In this document: in pieces, positions 1 through 4,834 of the stretch
How the letters are laid out: each line of letters opens with the position of its first letter
How positions within the stretch are numbered: position 1 is the stretch's first letter
Assembly (NCBI GenBank): GCA_030146295.1
Contig: JASLCD010000014.1
Span: 1-7,578 of the forward strand
Origin: Chryseobacterium sp.
GTDB taxonomy: Bacteria > Bacteroidota > Bacteroidia > Flavobacteriales > Weeksellaceae
Direction: 5' to 3'
Length of the DNA: 7,578 bases
Translations under genes and position numbers: made by a program
Notes under the pieces: model-generated
Told to the model about the DNA's origin: nothing
Database searches by the model: none
The model's input: the letters and a program-made list of their open reading frames with translations, nothing else

Positions 1-33
1 AATTCTTTTGGCAATTTGTTCTTTTGTAAGCAT
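1..33 (-). CDS. scoB: Partial CDS: probable N-terminus of CoA-transferase subunit B
   Basis: An ATG on the minus strand (CAT at 31-33) opens a frame that stays open to the window edge and reads MLTKEQIAKRI, 11 residues. This resembles, from memory, the start of flavobacterial 3-oxoacid CoA-transferase subunit B proteins, which continue into a conserved glycine-rich stretch and later carry the catalytic glutamate of the enzyme. The call is strengthened by scoA, encoding the partner subunit, on the same strand at 2008-2709. Eleven residues cannot prove a family, and the rest of the gene lies outside the window. The alternative is an unrelated gene with a lysine-rich start. A possible minus-strand promoter lies just upstream: TTG at 78-76, an 18-nt spacer, then TAAATTGC at 57-50, which matches TAnnTTTG at 6 of 8 positions. 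Confidence 0.5.
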   Translation of the reverse strand, partial: MLTKEQIAKRI

Positions 34-68
34 AATAAAAACTTAGACTGCAATTTAATTATTTTCAC

Positions 69-98
69 TTGAATACAAAAGGGCTTTGTTGTATTCAA
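69..98. promoter_or_regulatory. 10-bp perfect inverted repeat, candidate operator
   Basis: TTGAATACAA (69-78) and TTGTATTCAA (89-98) are exact reverse complements separated by 10 nt. Arm centres are 20 bp apart, about two helical turns. Each arm is also a small TTG-N4-CAA near-palindrome. The repeat sits between the left-edge minus-strand gene and the ABC exporter, upstream of the exporter's -7 element, and its left arm covers the possible -33 TTG (76-78) of the left-edge gene. A competing hairpin, TTGTTG (86-91) with CAACAA (96-101), overlaps the right arm. Regulator binding is inferred; no regulator gene is present in the window. Confidence 0.4.
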
Positions 99-129
99 CA
101 ATTAACACTGTTAGTTAAAATAATATCTG

Positions 130-137
130 TAATTTTG
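130..137 (+). promoter_or_regulatory. Flavobacterial -7 promoter element of the ABC exporter gene
   Basis: TAATTTTG is an exact match to the Bacteroidota -7 consensus TAnnTTTG. It ends 18 bp before the ATG at 156, so transcription would start near 142-145 and leave a leader of only about 10-14 nt. No clean -33 TTG lies at the usual distance; TTA at 111-113 is the nearest candidate. The element falls inside the possible TTG-initiated N-terminal extension of the gene and therefore argues against that longer start. Confidence 0.55.
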
Positions 138-155
138 CTTCATTATTTTAACAGA

Positions 156-1958
156 ATGAAAATACTTTTTAAATATCTGAAACCTTATCAGTGGCTGATT
201 CTCATTTCGTTGTTTTTGGCTACTATTAATCAGGTTTTTTCTTTATTTGCCCCGGCTATTACAGGAAATATTCTGGACCAGCTGGTTACCCACCCTAACT
301 TTTTTGATAAAGAAAAACTACTCCCCAGAAACCTGAACGAATACCTGTACGGAAGTTCTGTCTATCATGGAGCTTTTTACTTTCTGGGACTTCTTATCGG
401 CACAGCAATGGTGAGCAGAATTGCCAAAGCTTTTCAGGATTATGTGGTGAGTGTGATTACTCAGAAGTTTGGAGCAAAAATATTCACTGACGGATTAAAG
501 CATTCCATGGCACTTCCTTTTCAGGAGTTTGAAGATCAGAGAAGTGGTGAAACACTGTCTATTTTGACAAAAGTAAGAGAAGATACGGTAAAATTCATCA
601 CCAATTTCATCAATATCTTTTTTGGAATTCTGGTCAGTATCATTTTCGTTTCGGTGTATGCAATCCGCTTGCACTGGTCTATTATGCCTGTTTATATCTG
701 TGGAATTTTCTTTATTGCCATTGTTACCAATTTATTGAGTAAAAGAATAAAGGTGATTCAGAAAAATATTGTGACTGAAACAACAGCTTTGGCCGGAAGT
801 ACTACAGAAAGCTTAAGGAATATTGAGATTGTAAAAAGTTTGGGATTAACCAATCAGGAGGTAATCCGTTTGAATAACAATACTTATAAGATCCTTGGCC
901 TTGAATTGAGGAAGGTAAAAAGTATCCGTTCTTTAAGTTTTATCCAGGGAACAATGGTCAATTTCCTTCAGCAGATGATTACCCTGACCCTTTTATTTTT
1001 AATTTTTAAAAATATTGTAACTCCTGGGCAGTATCTGTCTCTGATGTTTTATGGTTTCTTTATTTTCGGGCCAATGCAGGAAATCGGGAATATAATCATT
1101 TCCTACCGTGAAGCTGAGGCTTCTCTTCAGAATTTCGACCGCTTAATGAAAAAAGAAGTGGAAGAAAAGCCTCTTCAGCCGAAACAAATAGGTGCTATTG
1201 AAGAGCTGGAATTTAAGCATGTTTCTTTCAAGCATCAGTCTGCTCAGTATAAAGCTTTAAATAACATTTCTTTTGATCTTAAAAATGGTGAAACCATTGC
1301 TTTTGTAGGGCCAAGTGGTTCCGGGAAAAGCACCCTGGTAAAGCTGCTGGTGGGATTGTACCGACCTCAGGAGGGGAATATTTTTTATAATGGAATCAAT
1401 GGAAAGGAATTTGATTTTGATGAACTGAGAAATCAGATTGGTTTTGTAACACAGGATACCCAGTTGTTTGCAGGCACCATTAAAGAAAACCTTCTTTTCG
1501 TAAATCCTGCAGCTACCGAACAGGAACTGGCTGTTGCCTTACAGAAATCAAGCTGCACAGCATTGCTTGAAAGAGCAGAAAAAGGAATTGAAACAGTCAT
1601 TGGTGAAGGTGGTCTGAAGCTTAGTGGTGGTGAAAAACAAAGAATTGCCATTGCAAGAGCGCTTCTAAGAAAACCTCATCTCCTGATTTTTGATGAGGCG
1701 ACTTCTGCCCTTGATAGTATTACTGAAGAAGAAATTACGACAACCATTAAGGACATTTCAAAAGAAAGGGAACAGATTACAGTACTCATTGCCCATCGTT
1801 TGAGTACGATTATGCATGCTGATAAAATCTATGTTCTGGAACGCGGACAGGTTGTAGAAACGGGTTCCCACGCCAATCTGATTGCTGAAAAAGGATTGTA
1901 CTACGCTATGTGGAGACAACAAATCGGAGAAAGAAAAACTCTTACTCCTCAAGCATAA
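156..1958 (+). CDS. ABC exporter half-transporter (fused TM and ATPase domains)
   Basis: A 600-residue type IV ABC exporter (MsbA/LmrA-like layout) that should work as a homodimer in the inner membrane, using ATP to move a substrate outward. Residues 1 to about 320 form the transmembrane domain, with hydrophobic segments near 13-35, 70-90, 150-170, 175-195, 268-288 and 293-315. The ATPase domain follows from about 350: Walker A GPSGSGKST (385-393), Q-loop Gln433, signature LSGGE (489-493), Walker B LLIFDE with catalytic Glu514, D-loop SALD (517-520) and H-loop His547. All key residues are intact. The ATG at 156 is preferred over an in-frame TTG at 69, because that 29-residue extension would run through a promoter and an inverted repeat. 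The gene is flanked by scoA and a probable scoB, both on the other strand. The substrate cannot be read from the sequence; lipid, peptide or drug export are all possible. Confidence 0.93.
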   Translation: MKILFKYLKPYQWLILISLFLATINQVFSLFAPAITGNILDQLVTHPNFFDKEKLLPRNLNEYLYGSSVYHGAFYFLGLLIGTAMVSRIAKAFQDYVVSVITQKFGAKIFTDGLKHSMALPFQEFEDQRSGETLSILTKVREDTVKFITNFINIFFGILVSIIFVSVYAIRLHWSIMPVYICGIFFIAIVTNLLSKRIKVIQKNIVTETTALAGSTTESLRNIEIVKSLGLTNQEVIRLNNNTYKILGLELRKVKSIRSLSFIQGTMVNFLQQMITLTLLFLIFKNIVTPGQYLSLMFYGFFIFGPMQEIGNIIISYREAEASLQNFDRLMKKEVEEKPLQPKQIGAIEELEFKHVSFKHQSAQYKALNNISFDLKNGETIAFVGPSGSGKSTLVKLLVGLYRPQEGNIFYNGINGKEFDFDELRNQIGFVTQDTQLFAGTIKENLLFVNPAATEQELAVALQKSSCTALLERAEKGIETVIGEGGLKLSGGEKQRIAIARALLRKPHLLIFDEATSALDSITEEEITTTIKDISKEREQITVLIAHRLSTIMHADKIYVLERGQVVETGSHANLIAEKGLYYAMWRQQIGERKTLTPQA

Positions 1959-1991
1959 AAAAAGCGCTGAAAATATTTTCAGCGCTTTTTT
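1958..1991. terminator. Perfectly palindromic bidirectional terminator
   Basis: A 34-bp perfect palindrome with 17-bp arms centred between 1974 and 1975. The GC-containing core arm is GCGCTGAAAAT (1964-1974), flanked by an A-tract (1957-1963) and a T-tract (1986-1991). On either strand it gives a hairpin followed by 6-7 U. It begins at the last base of the exporter stop codon and lies 17 bp beyond the scoA stop, so it can end both convergent transcripts. Confidence 0.9.
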
Positions 1992-2007
1992 GTTTTATTA
2001 TTTGAGC

Positions 2008-2709
2008 TTATTCTTTAGTTCTTACAGTTCTCTGCTCAATTCTTTTTTCAAATTTTTCTCCCTGGAAAATTCTTTGAATCATGATTCCCGGAATGTGGAT
2101 TTCATTTGGATCCAATTGCCCCGGTTCTACCAGTTCCTCTACTTCCGCAATGGTAATCTTTGCTGCTCCTGCCATTGGATGGTTGAAGTTTCTTGCAGAT
2201 CCCTTGAAGATAAGATTTCCGGCGTGATCTCCCTTCCATGCTTTTACGATAGAATAGTCTGCTTCGTAAGCATGCTCCAGGATATGAGGTTTTCCTTTGA
2301 ATTCTTTTACTTCTTTTCCTTCAGCCACTTCAGTTCCGTAGCCAGCTGGAGTATAGAAAGCTGGAATTCCTGCCTGCGCAGCTCTGCATTTTTCAGCTAA
2401 AGTTCCTTGTGGAGTAAGTTCTACATCCAGCTCACCTGAAAGCATTTGTCTTTCAAACTCAGCATTTTCTCCTACATACGAAGAGATCATCTTCTTGATC
2501 TGTCTTTTGTGAAGCAGTAATCCTAATCCGAAATCATCTACTCCTGCATTGTTTGAAATACAGGTAAGATCTTTCACATCACTTTCTACCAAAGCATTGA
2601 TTGAGTTTTCAGGGATACCGCAAAGTCCGAATCCGCCAAGCATCAGTGTCATTCCATCGTTAATTCCTTCGATGGCCTCCTTTGCATTTTTTACTCTTTT
2701 ATCTATCAT
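2008..2709 (-). CDS. scoA: 3-oxoacid (succinyl-CoA:acetoacetate) CoA-transferase subunit A
   Basis: A 233-residue cytoplasmic protein of the CoA-transferase family I alpha subunit, the normal length for separately encoded ScoA proteins. The family signature is clear near the N-terminus: D18-G19 followed by LMLGGFGLCGIP (22-33), matching the [DN]-[GN]-x2-hydrophobic-GGF-x3-G-x-P pattern. Further family-typical stretches are KAWKGDHAGNLIFKGSARNF and, near the C-terminus, the VEPGQLDP and IHIPGI segments. With subunit B, which supplies the catalytic glutamate, it moves CoA between succinyl-CoA and acetoacetate or a similar 3-oxoacid, in ketone-body and branched-chain amino-acid catabolism. The start is the ATG at 2709. 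A TAnnTTTG-like element (TAAATTTA, 2741-2734) lies 24 nt upstream. scoB is not directly downstream, which is unusual; the exporter gene is there instead, on the opposite strand. Exact acyl-CoA specificity cannot be told; other 3-oxoacid CoA-transferases look alike. Confidence 0.93.
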   Translation of the reverse strand: MIDKRVKNAKEAIEGINDGMTLMLGGFGLCGIPENSINALVESDVKDLTCISNNAGVDDFGLGLLLHKRQIKKMISSYVGENAEFERQMLSGELDVELTPQGTLAEKCRAAQAGIPAFYTPAGYGTEVAEGKEVKEFKGKPHILEHAYEADYSIVKAWKGDHAGNLIFKGSARNFNHPMAGAAKITIAEVEELVEPGQLDPNEIHIPGIMIQRIFQGEKFEKRIEQRTVRTKE

Positions 2710-2733
2710 GAAATATTAGATTTTTCTGTTGGC

Positions 2734-2741
2734 TAAATTTA
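2734..2741 (-). promoter_or_regulatory. Possible -7 element of scoA
   Basis: On the minus strand TAAATTTA matches TAnnTTTG at 7 of 8 positions and ends 24 nt before the scoA ATG. No TTG stands at the expected -33 position, and the region is AT-rich, so a chance match is quite possible. Confidence 0.3.
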
Positions 2742-2851
2742 ATAAATTTTCTGGTATATCCGATGACCGGAAATAATCCTGAAGTTAATCCTTTTGTTGA
2801 ATTGCATTTCTCGAGCATTAAAACAATCAGAACCAAACCTTTACCATAAAA

Positions 2852-2871
2852 AATGAACAAGTCTGTTCGTT
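2852..2871. promoter_or_regulatory. TetR-operator-like dyad
   Basis: GAACA (2855-2859) and TGTTC (2864-2868) are perfect inverted arms around a 4-nt centre. Extended to 20 bp (2852-2871), 7 of 10 positions per arm are symmetric. The form, GAACA/TGTTC around a short AGTC-type centre, resembles operators of TetR-family repressors. It lies about 29 bp upstream of the TATATTTG element and about 143 bp upstream of scoA. No TetR gene is in the window, so the cognate regulator is unknown. Confidence 0.35.
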
Positions 2872-2899
2872 TTACATCATATTTCTCATGAAATTGATC

Positions 2900-2907
2900 T
2901 ATATTTG
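2900..2907 (+). promoter_or_regulatory. Candidate -7 element, distal promoter of the MORN-repeat gene
   Basis: TATATTTG, followed by C, is an exact TAnnTTTG match and the most typical-looking flavobacterial -7 box in this region. It would give a leader of about 200 nt before the ATG at 3115. No clear -33 TTG is present about 20 bp upstream. Confidence 0.45.
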
Positions 2908-2941
2908 CGGTCAGGGGGTCCTTTAATATCTGATATTTTAT

Positions 2942-2949
2942 TATTTTTG
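2942..2949 (+). promoter_or_regulatory. Candidate -7 element, second promoter of the MORN-repeat gene
   Basis: TATTTTTG is also an exact TAnnTTTG match, 165 bp before the ATG at 3115. It lies in a T-rich tract, so it is more likely than the 2900 element to be fortuitous. No -33 TTG stands at the expected distance. Confidence 0.35.
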
Positions 2950-3114
2950 TCGACCCAAATCAAGAATAGCATTAAACACAATTTCAATATAAAAAATTAT
3001 TTGCAGCAGTCTTTTCTTTGCCTGCTTTCTTATTTCTTTTAACCTCTGTGGTTATACATTTCATTACACAAAAGCACATTAATCATAACTTAAAAATCAT
3101 AATTTAATAAAAAC

Positions 3115-4641
3115 ATGAAAAAATTATTTACGTCAGCTTTACTTGCATTGGTACTCAGCATCAACGTCTATGCACAGGAAAGAACTTATTTCGATGAAAA
3201 CTGGGAAAGAACGACTCAGGATAAAATGGAATATTACCGTGAAACCACTCCTAAAGGGAAGCTTACCCTTATCAAAGATTTCTATAAAGACGGAAAGCTA
3301 CAGATGGAAGGTCTGGCTTCTGACACTACCCCAAGCAGTGAGGTTTTTGACGGTAAAGTAACCTGGTACACTCCTGAAGGAAAAGTAATGAGTACAGTAA
3401 CCTATTCTAAAGGTAAGCAGCTAGGAGCTTCCCAGTCCTACGACAGCACAGGCAGACTTATTGAAGACATGGTATATAAAGCTGATGGTAATTTCACCGG
3501 AAAAATGATTGTGTATAAGGATCCTGAGAATGAATATTTTTATAACAGCATCACCTACTACGAAAATTCCCAACCTGTAAAAACCATTGTGTACGATGAG
3601 GATATTAAAGGGATCAGATATGAAACCAATAACAGCGACGGCAACTACGAAACCAAATATTACGGTGAAAAAGGAAAACTTATTGGTACCTCTCCTTCGG
3701 GTTCAGGAGAGGGGCTGCAGGTAGACTACTATCCGAATCCGATGAGGATTTCAAAAATCGAAAAAAATAAAAGTGACGGCAGTATAAAGGAAAGTATTAT
3801 CTATGCTAAAAACGGACAGGTACTGCAGGAACAAAAGAGAAACAAAAAAGACGGTTATAAAACCACTTATGATGAATCCGGTAAAAAAATAGGACATCTT
3901 GTTTATCAGTACGATAAAGAGAATGATATTTACCAACCGACAGATGGTGAGGATTATCAGCTTAATTACGATTATGCACTGATATCTTCTATTGATGTAT
4001 ATAAAAACGGCGAAATCATCACCAGTAAATATTTTGACGAAGAAGGAAAATTATCATCTGAGAAAATTTTAAAAGAAGGGGCTACCCAGGAGATTAAATA
4101 TTATTCCCCAAATGGACAGCTTAAATCTACCTTAACCTATAAAGATGAAATGCCCTATAATGGTACGGCCTATGAAGGGCTTACCGAAAATCAATATAAG
4201 GAAGGTGTTTTAGTAAATACTAAAATATATACTGAAGAGAAAAAGCTGAAATCTGAGAAGAAATTAAATTCAAAACAAACAGCTTATGACGCCACTATCT
4301 ATGATCATAAAGGTGCTCTTTTATACACTTACAACCAGCCTTTAAGTGAAGATGAAGATTATAATTACTTGTTCACCGCACAAATTGTACAGTATATAAA
4401 AGGAAAACCATCCAATAAATCTTCTGTAAAAGCAGGTGTTTTGCAAAGCGGAAAAATAAAACTCACCACCCTAAACGGAATCAAAGAACTTGAACGCAGT
4501 GGAAAATGGGTACTTTTAAAACTTTATAGTACGGATGGAAAGCTTCTTCAGGACACCAAAATGCTGGCTGATATACCTGATGAGTATGCTTCTACCGAAA
4601 ATCCGGCGACAGTCAGTGAGGATGATCTATATGTTGACTAA
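3115..4641 (+). CDS. Exported MORN_2/YwqK-type repeat protein
   Basis: A 508-residue protein with a Sec signal peptide (Lys2-Lys3, hydrophobic core 4-18, probable cleavage after VYA at 18-20). There is no lipobox cysteine, so a soluble periplasmic or exported protein is expected. The mature part is a chain of short beta-rich units of the form [hydrophobic]-x-Y-x(2-4)-G-[KQR]-L/V, for example around 54-68, 82-97, 107-121, 180-193, 228-243, 250-265, 294-319, 327-343, 394-404 and 468-484. This is the MORN_2 (YwqK-type) pattern. The region after the signal, YFDENWERT to about residue 68, resembles the N-terminal part of Bacteroidota proteins that end in a TonB C-terminal domain, but no such domain is seen here. 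The last 30 residues are acidic and end DDLYVD. The start is the ATG at 3115, preceded by an A/T-rich stretch. Function is unknown; automatic labels as an 'antitoxin' would be misleading. Confidence 0.85.
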   Translation: MKKLFTSALLALVLSINVYAQERTYFDENWERTTQDKMEYYRETTPKGKLTLIKDFYKDGKLQMEGLASDTTPSSEVFDGKVTWYTPEGKVMSTVTYSKGKQLGASQSYDSTGRLIEDMVYKADGNFTGKMIVYKDPENEYFYNSITYYENSQPVKTIVYDEDIKGIRYETNNSDGNYETKYYGEKGKLIGTSPSGSGEGLQVDYYPNPMRISKIEKNKSDGSIKESIIYAKNGQVLQEQKRNKKDGYKTTYDESGKKIGHLVYQYDKENDIYQPTDGEDYQLNYDYALISSIDVYKNGEIITSKYFDEEGKLSSEKILKEGATQEIKYYSPNGQLKSTLTYKDEMPYNGTAYEGLTENQYKEGVLVNTKIYTEEKKLKSEKKLNSKQTAYDATIYDHKGALLYTYNQPLSEDEDYNYLFTAQIVQYIKGKPSNKSSVKAGVLQSGKIKLTTLNGIKELERSGKWVLLKLYSTDGKLLQDTKMLADIPDEYASTENPATVSEDDLYVD

Positions 4642-4659
4642 TCACGGCATCAATATATC

Positions 4660-4692
4660 AAAGCAGTTTCAATTTTTTGGAGCTGCTTTTTT
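4660..4692 (+). terminator. Rho-independent terminator of the MORN-repeat gene
   Basis: AAAGCAGTTTC (4660-4670) pairs with GGAGCTGCTTT (4679-4689) as an 11-bp stem with two G-U wobbles and an 8-nt AATTTTTT loop. A run of six T (4687-4692) overlaps and follows the stem end. It lies 18 nt after the stop codon on the plus strand. Confidence 0.85.
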
Positions 4693-4700
4693 GTTAACCA

Positions 4701-4776
4701 TATCATCCGGATTTCACAGATGATAAGAGTGAAAGTATTTGACTGAGCTCCTTATCTGCACCCTGTTTTAAGATAA
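4701..4776. other. Spacer between convergent terminators with two small inverted repeats
   Basis: TATCATC (4701-4707) and GATGATA (4719-4725) form a perfect 7-bp inverted repeat with an 11-nt loop. TTATCT (4752-4757) and AGATAA (4771-4776) form a second, 6-bp one. Neither has a T-tract of its own. The CCGGATTTCACAGATGATAA text is reminiscent of dispersed intergenic repeats in Chryseobacterium-like genomes, but that is memory and not a demonstrated match. Confidence 0.3.
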
Positions 4777-4806
4777 AAAAAGAGACCGCTATTTCCAGCG
4801 GTCCCT
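4775..4806 (-). terminator. Rho-independent terminator of the phosphoesterase gene
   Basis: GACCGCT (4784-4790) pairs with AGCGGTC (4797-4803) around a 6-nt loop. Two more pairs form beyond one A-C mismatch (4781-4782 with 4805-4806). Read on the minus strand the stem is followed by seven T (complement of A4775-4781). It lies about 30 nt past the stop codon of the minus-strand phosphoesterase. Confidence 0.85.
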
Positions 4807-4834
4807 AAAATTACAATTGTGTTTCTTTTACTTG

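Larger units (their letters stand above)
2710..3114. other. 405-bp divergent intergenic region
   Basis: This region separates the divergent scoA and MORN-repeat genes and contains no credible ORF. It holds a TetR-operator-like dyad (2852-2871), two exact TAnnTTTG elements on the plus strand (2900-2907, 2942-2949), and a 13-bp palindrome of AATATC and GATATT around T2931 (2925-2937). From 2950 to 3114 it would be a long 5' leader for the downstream gene. That part is pyrimidine-rich around 3010-3040 and then A/T-rich with no Shine-Dalgarno, as is common in Bacteroidota. I do not recognise a riboswitch or a small RNA in it. Confidence 0.6.

Noticed and set aside
69..101. The inverted repeat as an insertion-sequence end or a rho-independent terminator of an upstream gene
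   Set aside because: There is no T-tract after the hairpin, no gene on the plus strand before it, no second copy at the other side of the exporter gene and no target duplication seen.
1433..1952. Two minus-strand frames (72 and 64 aa) inside the exporter's ATPase domain
   Set aside because: They are antisense to conserved ATPase motifs, have no promoter or family resemblance, and are best explained as shadow frames.
1882..2400. 172-aa plus-strand open frame starting inside the exporter's 3' end and running through the terminator into scoA
   Set aside because: It is low-complexity (Ser, Phe, Leu), crosses the strong terminator and lies antisense to a well-supported scoA. It is a shadow frame.
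2908..2955. Riboswitch or small RNA starting after the TATATTTG element
   Set aside because: Only a 4-bp GGTC/GACC pairing and a 13-bp palindrome were found, and no known riboswitch core was recognised.
3003..3040. GCAG/CTGC hairpin followed by a T-rich tract in the leader of the MORN-repeat gene, as an attenuator
   Set aside because: The stem is only 4 bp with a mismatch next to it, and the T tract is interrupted by C. It is too weak to call.
3751..3936. 61-aa minus-strand hydrophobic frame inside the MORN-repeat gene
   Set aside because: Its phenylalanine and isoleucine richness is the complement of lysine-rich codons in the real gene.
3115..4641. Toxin-antitoxin module label for the YwqK-like protein
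   Set aside because: It has a signal peptide, no adjacent toxin gene and its own terminator. The family name alone does not support an antitoxin role.
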